Part shown: positions 41,921 through 49,720 of the stretch, piece after piece
How the letters are laid out: each line of letters opens with the position of its first letter
Position numbering within the stretch: position 1 is the first letter of the stretch
Origin: Aestuarierythrobacter sp037968495
Lineage (GTDB): Bacteria; Pseudomonadota; Alphaproteobacteria; Sphingomonadales; Sphingomonadaceae
Length of the DNA: 64,000 bases
NCBI GenBank assembly: GCA_037968495.1
Contig: JBBKVP010000001.1
Coordinates: 23,712 to 87,711, forward strand
Reading direction: 5' to 3'
Notes under the pieces: generated by a model
The model's database searches: none
Seen by the model: only the letters and a program-made list of their open reading frames with translations
Told to the model about the DNA's origin: nothing
Translations under genes and position numbers: made by a program

Positions 41921-42544
41921 TCAGTTGCCTGCGACACCGTTACCGGCAGCCACCTCATCCAATTCTTCCAGAATCGCGCGGTGGGCGGATGCGTCGTCCA
42001 TCGAACGTTTGGGGATGTCGCCATCTTCCAGCATCCCGGTCAATGCAGCGCGGGCGCGGCCCACGCGGCTTTTGATCGTTCCGACAGCACATCCGCAAAT
42101 ATTAGCAGCTTCCTCATAGGAGAACCCGCCAGCACCCACCAGCAGCAAGGCCTCGCGCCGTTCGGGTGGCAAGGTCAGCAATGCGCGGTGCATGTCTGAC
42201 AAATGGAGCGGCTCTTCCTGCCCAGCAGGAGCAGTCAGAATACGCTCGGCTACACCTTCATCATATTCGCCGCGGAAACGGTTGCGGCGCATGTCGGTAA
42301 GATAAGCATTGCGCAGGATCACGAATGTCCAGGCGCGCATACTGGTACCCGGCTCAAACCGGTCTTGCGCGGCCCAGGCTTTCATCATGGCTTCCTGCAC
42401 CAGATCATCCGCCATGTCGGGCCGTCCGCATAATCCGCGCGCAAATGCACGCAGATGCGGGGCCACCTCGGTGAGCTCGCGCTTAAACGCGGCTTTCTCC
42501 TCGGGGGTTCTGACCGGGCGTTCTTTCGCCTCTGAATTGCTCAT
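41921..42544 (-). CDS. ecfG: General stress sigma factor EcfG (sigma-70 ECF15 type)
   Basis: A 207-residue ECF sigma factor. Region 2 is seen as RAFARGLCGRPDMADDLVQEAMMKAWAAQDRF with the DDLVQE core, and region 4 as LTLPPERREALLLVGAGGFSYEEAANICGCAVGTIKSRVGRARAAL. This form directs RNA polymerase to GGAAC-N16/17-GTT promoters in the alphaproteobacterial general stress response and is held inactive by NepR. Its ATG overlaps the nepR stop (ATGA), giving 1:1 coupled production of sigma and anti-sigma. Linked phyR and kinase make the identification firm. Confidence 0.96.
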   Translation of the reverse strand: MSNSEAKERPVRTPEEKAAFKRELTEVAPHLRAFARGLCGRPDMADDLVQEAMMKAWAAQDRFEPGTSMRAWTFVILRNAYLTDMRRNRFRGEYDEGVAERILTAPAGQEEPLHLSDMHRALLTLPPERREALLLVGAGGFSYEEAANICGCAVGTIKSRVGRARAALTGMLEDGDIPKRSMDDASAHRAILEELDEVAAGNGVAGN

Positions 42545-42717
42545 ATTTTGGTGTCGTCCAGCTTCGACAACAGATCCTTGAAACTATCGGGAAGCGGTTC
42601 TTCTACCACCTGATCGTATAGTTGGCGAAGGCCATCAGCCCAATCGGGCTTCGCTGCCTTTTTTCCTGGTCCGGCTTCTGTTCTGCGCTTTGCAGCGGCA
42701 GGTTCATCTCTTTTCAT
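42541..42717 (-). CDS. nepR: Anti-sigma factor NepR
   Basis: A 58-residue protein with the NepR core LRQLYDQVVEEPLPDSFKDLLSKLD, a two-helix element that binds either EcfG or phosphorylated PhyR. The start at 42717 (MKRDEPAAAK) has GGAAG seven bases upstream. An ATG at 42756 in frame would add 13 residues and would overlap the repeated CTGCA leader. It is co-translated with ecfG. A basic, disordered N-terminus is usual in the family. Confidence 0.95.
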   Translation of the reverse strand: MKRDEPAAAKRRTEAGPGKKAAKPDWADGLRQLYDQVVEEPLPDSFKDLLSKLDDTKI

Positions 42718-42750
42718 AGCGATGCTTCCGCCCGCCCTTTCAGATTGGAT

Positions 42751-42790
42751 CTGCATTATTCTGCAGTATGCTGCAGGATTTTGCAGGTAA
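42751..42790. repeat. Four 10-bp CTGCA-type direct repeats in the nepR leader
   Basis: Four successive decamers (CTGCATTATT, CTGCAGTATG, CTGCAGGATT, TTGCAGGTAA) are in register with one DNA turn. They lie between the promoter element at 42815-42841 and the nepR start. Same-face spacing suits cooperative protein binding. Confidence 0.6.
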
Positions 42791-42814
42791 TTTTAGTTTC
42801 AGTTCATAGAAATC

Positions 42815-42841
42815 GGAACGAAAGCGCTGCGGTTAGGTTCC
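42815..42841. promoter_or_regulatory. Mirror-symmetric EcfG-type promoter, divergent
   Basis: GGAAC at 42815-42819 and GTTCC at 42837-42841 are 17 bases apart. Because GTTCC is the complement of GGAAC, each strand carries GGAAC-N17-GTT, the known EcfG consensus. One strand reads toward nepR-ecfG (starts about 60-100 nt away), the other toward the kinase gene. A single element could give autoregulated, mutually exclusive initiation both ways. Confidence 0.78.
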
Positions 42842-42921
42842 CGCCTTAGGGTCTTGGTTGTACTCTTTGATTGAATTTTTGGTATTTTGCGCGTGCTTGC
42901 AAGTCTAAACCGAGGTTAAAT

Positions 42922-44601
42922 TTGGAAAATTCGCCAACATCGCGGAAATGGTCTCGTCGCTGGCTGGCCCAATATCCGCGTGCGTTGCCGCTGATAATTT
43001 TCCTTCTCGTTATTTGTGTTACCATACTCAGCGTTTTTGCGATTGAACGCGGCGAACATCAGCGAGATCACGCCCAATTACGCCAGACCGGCCAATCAAT
43101 TGCATACGCTCTGGAGCGCCGGGCAGGCGAAAGTTCATCATACCTGCGCGCAGGCGCGGCTTTGTTTGCCACGGTCGACGATGTGCCCAGCGACACGTTC
43201 CGGCGGTTCATCGACCAACTTCGGCTCGACAATAATTACCGCGGTACAGACGGTATTGGCTGGGCACCACGCTTGGCCGCATCGGAGATTGCAGGTTTCG
43301 AGCAGTCTTCTGCGGTCCAAGTCGGCGTAAAAATCGATATTCATCCCGAAGCCGAGCAGGATACGGCATTTGTGGTGCCAGTGACCTATCTCCAACCGGA
43401 CTCTATCAGGAACGACCGGGCGCTGGGCTATGATATGTATTCGGAACCGGTACGCCGCGCCGCAATGGACGAGGCAGCACGAACCGCACGTCCTACAGCG
43501 AGCGGTAGGGTTGTCCTTAAGCAGGAAGGCGGCGTCAGCGCGCCCGGATTTTTGATCTATATGCCTGTCTTCAAAGCCGGCTCTTCTGGACGAATCTTGA
43601 AGGGCTTCATCTATAGTCCCTTCAACGCGCAAGATTTCTTGGATGGCTTAGTTCAGCTTGAGGACCGCGGGAATATCGCCATTCGGCTGTTCGACAGACA
43701 AGCCGCTGAAGGCCAGCAATTGGCGGGCACACCCCCTTCGGACACTGACCGCCTCAAACTGGTCGAGGAAGTATCGATTGCCAACCGGCAATTGTTGCTG
43801 GAGGTAGAATCGGCAAAGGGGAACAGCCTGTCTGCCCTTTCCATGGTCACGCTGCTTTTCGGATTGCTCGTGGCTGGACTGCTGATGGCAATGGCGCGGA
43901 TATTGACGCGTCAGGCCAAAGAAGATGCCGCAGCGCTTGAATGGTATGAGGAACAAGCGTCGATCCGCAATTCGCTGACCCGCGAGTTGAACCACCGGGT
44001 CAAGAACACTTTGGCTAATGTTCTATCGATCATCTCGCTGACACGCCGCCGGTCCACTAATCTAGAAGATTTCGCCGAGGCACTTGATGGAAGAATCCGC
44101 GCGCTTTCGGCGACCCATGATCTGCTGACCCAATCGGAATGGGGAACCACCCCTATCCGCGCAGTCGTAGAAGCCGAACTGGCCCCGTATGCGCGCAATT
44201 CGGAACAATCGCTGACATTGCAGGGGCCAGAAGTTGAGCTCGCCCCCAATGATGCGCTTTCGCTTGGTTTGGCACTGCATGAACTGGCGACAAATGCCTC
44301 GAAATTCGGTGCGCTCAGCGAGCCCAGCGGTCAGGTGCGAATTCACTGGCGTCTGGTGACCGATGACCTTGCGAGGGTTGAATGGACCGAAAGCGGTGGT
44401 CCGCCCGTTCCCGAAGAACGCCACCGCGGATTCGGAACGGATTTAATCGAGAAGATTGTCGCGCATGAGCTTAAGAACCCGGTCGATCTGCGGTTCGAGG
44501 CTGATGGCGTTAAATGCGGCCTGTTGATTCCCGTCCGTGTACCGAGCGATTTTGCGATGCGAGCAACGGGCCGTTTCGACCAAGCCGACCGCAGGAAGTA
44601 G
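42922..44601 (+). CDS. CHASE-domain HWE/HisKA_2 sensor histidine kinase (PhyK-like)
   Basis: A 559-residue kinase likely feeding PhyR. Helix 1 (about residues 21-40) and helix 2 (about 304-328) flank a periplasmic CHASE domain (GIGWAPRL, YDMYSEPVRRAAMDEAARTA). The phosphoacceptor is His358 in RELNHRVKNTLANV, and the ATPase half has LGLALHELATNASKFGAL and GGPPV..GFGTDLIEKIV, the HWE/HisKA_2 layout seen in general-stress kinases. The TTG at 42922 is chosen for its GAGG six bases upstream; an earlier TTG at 42871 exists. The ligand of the CHASE domain is unknown. Confidence 0.93.
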   Translation: MENSPTSRKWSRRWLAQYPRALPLIIFLLVICVTILSVFAIERGEHQRDHAQLRQTGQSIAYALERRAGESSSYLRAGAALFATVDDVPSDTFRRFIDQLRLDNNYRGTDGIGWAPRLAASEIAGFEQSSAVQVGVKIDIHPEAEQDTAFVVPVTYLQPDSIRNDRALGYDMYSEPVRRAAMDEAARTARPTASGRVVLKQEGGVSAPGFLIYMPVFKAGSSGRILKGFIYSPFNAQDFLDGLVQLEDRGNIAIRLFDRQAAEGQQLAGTPPSDTDRLKLVEEVSIANRQLLLEVESAKGNSLSALSMVTLLFGLLVAGLLMAMARILTRQAKEDAAALEWYEEQASIRNSLTRELNHRVKNTLANVLSIISLTRRRSTNLEDFAEALDGRIRALSATHDLLTQSEWGTTPIRAVVEAELAPYARNSEQSLTLQGPEVELAPNDALSLGLALHELATNASKFGALSEPSGQVRIHWRLVTDDLARVEWTESGGPPVPEERHRGFGTDLIEKIVAHELKNPVDLRFEADGVKCGLLIPVRVPSDFAMRATGRFDQADRRK

Positions 44602-44613
44602 GGCAGGCAAACA

Positions 44614-44648
44614 AAGGGCCGGAAGCGCAATTGATCGCTCCGGCCCTT
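44614..44648. terminator. Bidirectional terminator between the kinase and phyR
   Basis: AAGGGCCGGA-AGCG and CGCT-CCGGCCCTT pair over 13 bases with one bulge and an eight-base loop; A- and T-tracts flank both sides. It lies between two convergent genes and can serve both. Confidence 0.85.
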
Positions 44649-44673
44649 AATGTGTCGGACTGTTGGTTGCCGG

Positions 44674-45474
44674 TCAGCCCATCTGCTTGCTTGTTCCAAA
44701 GAACAAAGCTTGGCTGATGGCTGCGCGGACGGCCTTTTCCTGAAACGGTTTGGTGACCAGATAGGTCGGTTCTGGCCGGTCGCCCGTTAGTAGGCGCTCA
44801 GGATAGGCCGTAATGAAGATCACCGGCATATTGTTGTCCATCGCCAGAATATCGTCGACCGCATCCAGCCCGGAACTGCCATCGGCAAGCTGAATATCGG
44901 CAAGCACGAGGCCTGGCCTGTTTGTAGCGGCAATCTGCTGAGCCTGTGTGCGGGTAGCGGCAATGCCGCAAATGTCGTGGCCCAGCGAGCTGACAAGATC
45001 TTCCAGCTGCATAGAGATAAGCGGCTCGTCCTCGATGATCAGCACGCTGGTCGAAGATTCGCGGTCGATCTCTTCAACAGCCTCTTGCACAAGGCTGGTT
45101 ACCTGGCTCTCATCCATATCCATAATCTCGGCGGCGTCAGCGGCGCTGAAATCTTCTAGAGTGGTTAGCAACAGAGCCTGACGGTTCAGCGGTGTAATGG
45201 ATTTGAGGCGATCACTCGCCGCCGCCTCGTGGGCACTGGTACCCTCTGCGGGCTTGTCGGCGACTTCGAGATAGGCGCTCGACCAGACCTTGTTGAACGC
45301 TTTGTAGAGAGCAACCCGACCGCTCTCAAGGGAGGACTTAAGGGCTTCGTCGGCCAGCGCCGCTTCTAACGTCGCGCGGACAAAAGCATCGCCAGTTGAC
45401 TGTGATCCGGTGAGCGCGCGCGCATAGCGGCGCAAATAAGGCAGGTTGGAGGCAACTTGATCCCCGATGGACAT
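44674..45474 (-). CDS. phyR: General stress response regulator PhyR
   Basis: A 266-residue regulator made of an N-terminal sigma-factor-like domain (residues about 1-138, YLRRYARALTGSQSTGDAFVRATLEAAL) and a C-terminal receiver domain. Receiver residues are Asp148/Glu149 region IIEDEPLIS, phosphoacceptor Asp193 (LADIQLADG), Thr222 and Lys242 (VTKPFQ). On phosphorylation the sigma-like part binds NepR and frees EcfG. The ATG at 45474 has AGGGAAA upstream; an ATG at 45495 adds seven residues. A GGAAC-N17-GTT box lies 58 nt upstream. Confidence 0.97.
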   Translation of the reverse strand: MSIGDQVASNLPYLRRYARALTGSQSTGDAFVRATLEAALADEALKSSLESGRVALYKAFNKVWSSAYLEVADKPAEGTSAHEAAASDRLKSITPLNRQALLLTTLEDFSAADAAEIMDMDESQVTSLVQEAVEEIDRESSTSVLIIEDEPLISMQLEDLVSSLGHDICGIAATRTQAQQIAATNRPGLVLADIQLADGSSGLDAVDDILAMDNNMPVIFITAYPERLLTGDRPEPTYLVTKPFQEKAVRAAISQALFFGTSKQMG

Positions 45475-45531
45475 GCAATTTCCCTTTCCGGGCATTTAGC
45501 CGTTGATTCGGCTTTGGGTTGGCGCGCTTGA

Positions 45532-45556
45532 AACGAGTAGCATCCCGCTTAGTTCC
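45532..45556 (-). promoter_or_regulatory. EcfG-type promoter of phyR
   Basis: Read on the minus strand: GGAAC (45556-45552), 17 bases, GTT (45534-45532). It lies 58 nt before the phyR ATG, a normal leader length. Together with the nepR element it implies positive feedback on the switch. Confidence 0.78.
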
Positions 45557-45745
45557 GATATCGCCAGTTGGGCAAGAAATTCGAGTTTTTGCAAATTTTT
45601 TGCATTTGCGGGAACCGGTCCTTCTGAAGTGCATTTAGGACTCATCACCGCCATTACCCCCCTCCCGTCCAACGCGGCGGTGATATAATCCCGAAAGGCC
45701 TCCACTTCCCCCAAGTGGAGGCCAATTTTCTGGTTGGGCGATGGC

Positions 45746-46903
45746 TCAGAGCAACTTGTCGTAGAGCAGATATTCTCGATTGAGCTTGGTCTGCAATGCC
45801 TCGGCAATCGCGTTCATTCCCTGATTATCCTCAAGGATCCAGCCGATTTCCCCGCGAGTGGCCCCGTATTCAGAAACTGCAGAACGGCGGATGTATTCGA
45901 TCAGCATAAAGGCGAGCTGGCTGGCCATGCGCGATGATTGCAGCCGCTTCACGACGCCCATCAGCGGAACGCGAACCATTCGCACTTTGGGCTTGCGCAG
46001 CCACCACAGCATCTTGATCCAGCCAAATGGGAACAGTTTGCCGCCGATTGCTTTGATCGGCTCGTTCACGTCCGGCAGCGTGATCATGAAGGCTACCGGC
46101 TCTCCGTCATATTCGGCGATACGGATCAGATCCTCGCGCACCAGCGGCTTTAGTTTCTTCGACGCATAACTGATTTCGGCGTCGCTGAAGGGTACGAAGC
46201 CCCAATTGTCCGACCAAGCATCATTCAGAATACCGAGAATGGTCTTGGCCTCGGAATCGAAGTCTTTGAGGACAACCTTGCGGACTGTAATTCGTTCGTT
46301 GCGCTCGCCTGACTGGATGATCCGTTGTATCAAAGGCGGGAATTTCACCCTGATGTCTAGTCCATAGGTCATCAGGCTTTTCGCCTTGGAATAACCCGCC
46401 CCTTCGATCCATCCCTGGTAATGCGCGGGGTCCTGACCCATCAAGACAGTCGGCGGGTCGTCATGACCCATAACTTGCAATCCGGGTTCTTCCCAGACTG
46501 ACATGGATAGCGGGGCAAGAACGCGATGCATACCTTGCTCGCGCAGCCACTCCTCGGCGCGGGCGATCAGAGCTTTGGCGGTTTCTTCGTCCTCAGCTTC
46601 GAACAGACCCCAATTGCCGGTGCCGGGACCCATGCCTTGTTCGGCGGGCTGGGCGATGGCGAGATGGTCGATATGGGCAGAAATGCGGCCCACGACTGTA
46701 TCGCCGCGCCGGGCAAGGAACAGTTGCACATCGGCATGCTTGAAGAACGGGTTCTTTTTGGGGTTGAGCAATTCCGCCACTTCTGATCGGATTGGCGGAA
46801 CCCATGCTGGGTCATTGCGGTTTAACCGATAAGCCAGATCGATAAATGCATTAAGGTCTGCCTTGCCGGAAACCGGCGTAATCACTATCTGCACTTCAGT
46901 CAC
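45746..46903 (-). CDS. Large GNAT-fold protein
   Basis: A 385-residue cytosolic protein with GNAT-like sequence in its first half (FIDLAYRLNRNDPAWVPPIRSEV, FLARRGDTVVGRISAHIDH, NWGLFEAEDEETAKALIARAEEWL) and a second half with IRIAEYDGEPVAFMITLPDVNE and GEIGWILEDNQGMNAIAEAL. This type is widespread in bacteria and sometimes labelled dATP pyrophosphohydrolase without proof; I keep only the fold. The start is GTG at 46903. It is isolated between the stress locus and a desaturase gene. Confidence 0.82.
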   Translation of the reverse strand: MTEVQIVITPVSGKADLNAFIDLAYRLNRNDPAWVPPIRSEVAELLNPKKNPFFKHADVQLFLARRGDTVVGRISAHIDHLAIAQPAEQGMGPGTGNWGLFEAEDEETAKALIARAEEWLREQGMHRVLAPLSMSVWEEPGLQVMGHDDPPTVLMGQDPAHYQGWIEGAGYSKAKSLMTYGLDIRVKFPPLIQRIIQSGERNERITVRKVVLKDFDSEAKTILGILNDAWSDNWGFVPFSDAEISYASKKLKPLVREDLIRIAEYDGEPVAFMITLPDVNEPIKAIGGKLFPFGWIKMLWWLRKPKVRMVRVPLMGVVKRLQSSRMASQLAFMLIEYIRRSAVSEYGATRGEIGWILEDNQGMNAIAEALQTKLNREYLLYDKLL

Positions 46904-47046
46904 AACACCGTCCCTGTTCAGATTAGCGTAGCCCTGCTTGCGCTAACGGATCATTGTCAAGGCAAGTGACGCCGAAAGGCGTGCGGATTTGCGTTGAAGG
47001 CGATTTGCCTCCACGGTCCAAACCGCAGGCTTAACTGGAACCATTA

Positions 47047-48132
47047 ATGACTGCTCACGAGTCCATCAATATCGATGCTGCCACGGCGGCGAGACAGGCG
47101 CAGCCCAAATCGGCCATCAAGGACGATATGGGAATGATGCGCGCTGCCCGCGATCTGACCAAAGATATTGCCGAGGCAAACCCGCGCATTTTCTGGCCCG
47201 ATATGCTGGCTTCGGCCGCGCTGGGCTATAGCGCGCTTGCTGGCGCGATTCTGGTCGAGAACATGGTTTTGGCGGTCGCGCTGGGGCTTTTGGCCTCGCT
47301 CGCTTTGTACCGCGCGCTGCTGTTCATTCACGAGTTGGCACATATCCACCGCAACGCCTTGCCAGCCTTCCGCACGACGTGGAACATTCTCGTCGGCATT
47401 CCGATGCTGACCCCTTCGCTAATGTATGAAGGTGTGCATACGATCCACCATCAGCGCACGCGCTATGGCACTATCGAAGATCCCGAGTATCTGCCGCTGG
47501 CGCTGATGAAGCCGTGGTCGCTGCCGCTGTTTATCCTGATTTCGCTGCTCGCTCCGCCCGCGCTGTTGATCCGTTCAGCGATCCTAGTGCCACTGGGCAT
47601 AGTGATCCCGCCGCTGCGACGTCTGGTATGGCAGCGTTTTTCGGCACTTGCGATCAACCCGGACTTCCGCCGACGTGACCCGGCTAGCGAACTTCGCCGC
47701 CGGTTCTTCTGGCAGGAAGTAGGCTGCACTGTATGGTCGATCACGTTGCTCTCAAGCGTCTATTTCATCGGCTGGCGCCCGCTGCTGATTGCGCTGGCGA
47801 TCTTCTCTTTCACTGCTGTTTTCAATCAGGTCCGCACTTTGGTCGCGCATCTGTGGGAGAATGACGGCGAGGCGATGACGGTGACCGCGCAATATCTCGA
47901 CAGTGTGAATGTCCCGCCGCCGGGCTGGATGGCAGAGATATGGGCGCCCGTTGGCTTGCGTTATCACGCCTTGCACCACCTAATGCCCAGCATGCCTTAT
48001 CACTCGCTGCCAGAGGCGCATCGCCGCCTGAAGAAGCATATGGGTTTCGGCTCGACCTATGACGGAGCGAACCATCCTGGGCTGGTGCCGCTGATCGGGC
48101 GGCTTGCGAAAAGTACGATGGTGAAGCGCTAA
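47047..48132 (+). CDS. Membrane fatty acid desaturase-family protein
   Basis: A 361-residue di-iron membrane enzyme of the desaturase superfamily. Histidine boxes are HELAHIH (His95, 99, 101), HTIHH (His131, 134, 135) and RYHALHH (His307, 310, 311), with an additional VAHLWEND near residue 275. Three to four hydrophobic hairpins separate them. The boxes are complete, so it should be active in making unsaturated acyl chains or hydroxylating lipids; the exact substrate is unknown. It converges with the next gene (4-nt overlap). Confidence 0.9.
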   Translation: MTAHESINIDAATAARQAQPKSAIKDDMGMMRAARDLTKDIAEANPRIFWPDMLASAALGYSALAGAILVENMVLAVALGLLASLALYRALLFIHELAHIHRNALPAFRTTWNILVGIPMLTPSLMYEGVHTIHHQRTRYGTIEDPEYLPLALMKPWSLPLFILISLLAPPALLIRSAILVPLGIVIPPLRRLVWQRFSALAINPDFRRRDPASELRRRFFWQEVGCTVWSITLLSSVYFIGWRPLLIALAIFSFTAVFNQVRTLVAHLWENDGEAMTVTAQYLDSVNVPPPGWMAEIWAPVGLRYHALHHLMPSMPYHSLPEAHRRLKKHMGFGSTYDGANHPGLVPLIGRLAKSTMVKR

Positions 48133-48626
48133 CCCAAGAAGCGGATCATCGCGATGCGCTGGTCTGCGGGCAGTCCGTGGCTGATCTCTTTGGCGATTTC
48201 GTCGCGTAAGCGCGCGTGGCTGTCCAACTCTTCCACTTCGACAAATCCAAGGCGCTGATAGAACGGGCCATTCCACTGCACATCTCGGAAAGTCGTGAGC
48301 GTTAGCGCGGAAAAGCCGCTATTGAGCGCATCGATCTGGCATCCGCGCATCAGCCGCGCGCCAACCCCCTGCCGTTGAAAGTCAGGGTGCACCGACAGTT
48401 CAATGATGTGCAATTCGCGGCCATAGGGCTCGCTAGCAAGAAAACCTGCGATCCGCTCGCCTGACACAGCGATGAGGCAGTGCCCCTTGGCGATCAGCTT
48501 GCGGTGGCGTTCGGGCGGGATCGCGTGATTGCTCTCGAACAGCTTGCCCGCTGCCCGCTCGATATTCGGAAGGTGATCGGCATCCTCCGGCTTTGCCAGT
48601 CTGATTGACCAATTGGTTGCGCTCAT
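48129..48626 (-). CDS. GNAT-family N-acetyltransferase, coupled to lptG
   Basis: A 165-residue single-domain acetyltransferase: SIRLAKPEDADHLPNIERAAGKLF at the start, HPDFQRQGVGARLMRGC for acetyl-CoA binding (the Q/R-x-x-G-x-G motif), and WNGPFYQRLGFVEVEE as motif B. It is the last member of an lptF-lptG-GNAT series: its ATG overlaps the lptG stop (ATGA). Acceptor unknown; a role in envelope modification is only a positional guess. Confidence 0.92.
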   Translation of the reverse strand: MSATNWSIRLAKPEDADHLPNIERAAGKLFESNHAIPPERHRKLIAKGHCLIAVSGERIAGFLASEPYGRELHIIELSVHPDFQRQGVGARLMRGCQIDALNSGFSALTLTTFRDVQWNGPFYQRLGFVEVEELDSHARLRDEIAKEISHGLPADQRIAMIRFLG

Positions 48627-49720
48627 TCTTCGGTGCGGATCAGCACGGTCTCACCGATCAGCGCGAACAACAGGAAGGGCGACCATGCCGCCAGGAAAGG
48701 CGGATAACCGCCGAAACTGCCCATCGCAAGCGCAGCATTGTCGACGACGAAATACGCAAAGCCCAGCGCCATACCGATGACAGCGCGCAGGAACAACTGC
48801 CCCGAACGTGCCAAGCCGAAAGCTGCAACGGCACCTAGCAGCGGCATCAGGAAGGCAGCAAGCGGACCCGACATTTTGTGCCACCATTTGGCCTCAAGTT
48901 CGCCTGTGCGGCGGCCTGCAGCCTCAAGTGCGGCGATCGAGGCGCTTAGCTCACCGAAGGACATGACATCCGCATCCACGCTGTCGATGGCAATCTGTTC
49001 GGGCGTCAAGCCGGCTGCCACCACCACGCTCGGGCGTGTTTCGGTCCGTGCAGTTTCGACGTTGAACACTTCGACACCGTCCATTTGCCAGCCGGGTGAG
49101 GCGTAGGTCGCGCCAGACGCGCGCATTTGCTGCGTGATCATGCCGCGCGGATCGCGGCCATACCATGTCACACCGCCCAGCTTGGTATCGCGGCCCGATC
49201 CTGTGACTGTGGCAGCGGTTAGAATGTCCGGACCGTCAGTGACATAGACATTGCTGCGGACGCCGGATTCCGTCGGTACGGGGCCGTAATCATTGGCCTT
49301 CCACGCCTTCAGCGTTGCATTGCCGCGCACCACAACCGTCTCGTTAAAGGCAAAGCTGCCTACCGAAACCAGCGCTGCGACTAATAACAGCGGGGCCAGC
49401 ACCTGATGCGCGCTCATCCCGGCGGCCTTCATGGCAATAACTTCGCTATTCTGGTTCAACGTCGCAAGCGAAATGATCGTCGCCAGCAGTACCGAATAGG
49501 GCAGGAAGCGCGCGACCAATTGCGGGACGCGCATCGAGACATAACGCCACAGTTCCGCCTCGCCATTGCCCTCATAAGCCAAAATGTCGCCGCTGGCGCT
49601 GAGCAGATCGAGCGTTTGCAGGATGAGCACCAGCATGACGAGAACCGCAAGAATGCGGACAATGAAATTCTTGGCTAGATAGAATGTCAGCGCGCGGCTG
49701 GGGAAGAAATCAAGCTGCAC
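48623..49720 (-). CDS. lptG: LPS export ABC transporter permease LptG
   Basis: Inner membrane permease that, with LptF and the LptB ATPase, extracts lipopolysaccharide. The 365 residues show three helices at each end enclosing a periplasmic beta-jellyroll, with the LptG-type VMLVLILQTLDLLSASGDIL and SLATLNQNSEVIAMKAAGMSAHQVLAPLL (coupling-helix region, seen in parts). The start is GTG at 49720 with GAGG upstream, overlapping the lptF end by 11 nt. LptB is not in this window. Confidence 0.95.
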   Translation of the reverse strand: MQLDFFPSRALTFYLAKNFIVRILAVLVMLVLILQTLDLLSASGDILAYEGNGEAELWRYVSMRVPQLVARFLPYSVLLATIISLATLNQNSEVIAMKAAGMSAHQVLAPLLLVAALVSVGSFAFNETVVVRGNATLKAWKANDYGPVPTESGVRSNVYVTDGPDILTAATVTGSGRDTKLGGVTWYGRDPRGMITQQMRASGATYASPGWQMDGVEVFNVETARTETRPSVVVAAGLTPEQIAIDSVDADVMSFGELSASIAALEAAGRRTGELEAKWWHKMSGPLAAFLMPLLGAVAAFGLARSGQLFLRAVIGMALGFAYFVVDNAALAMGSFGGYPPFLAAWSPFLLFALIGETVLIRTEE

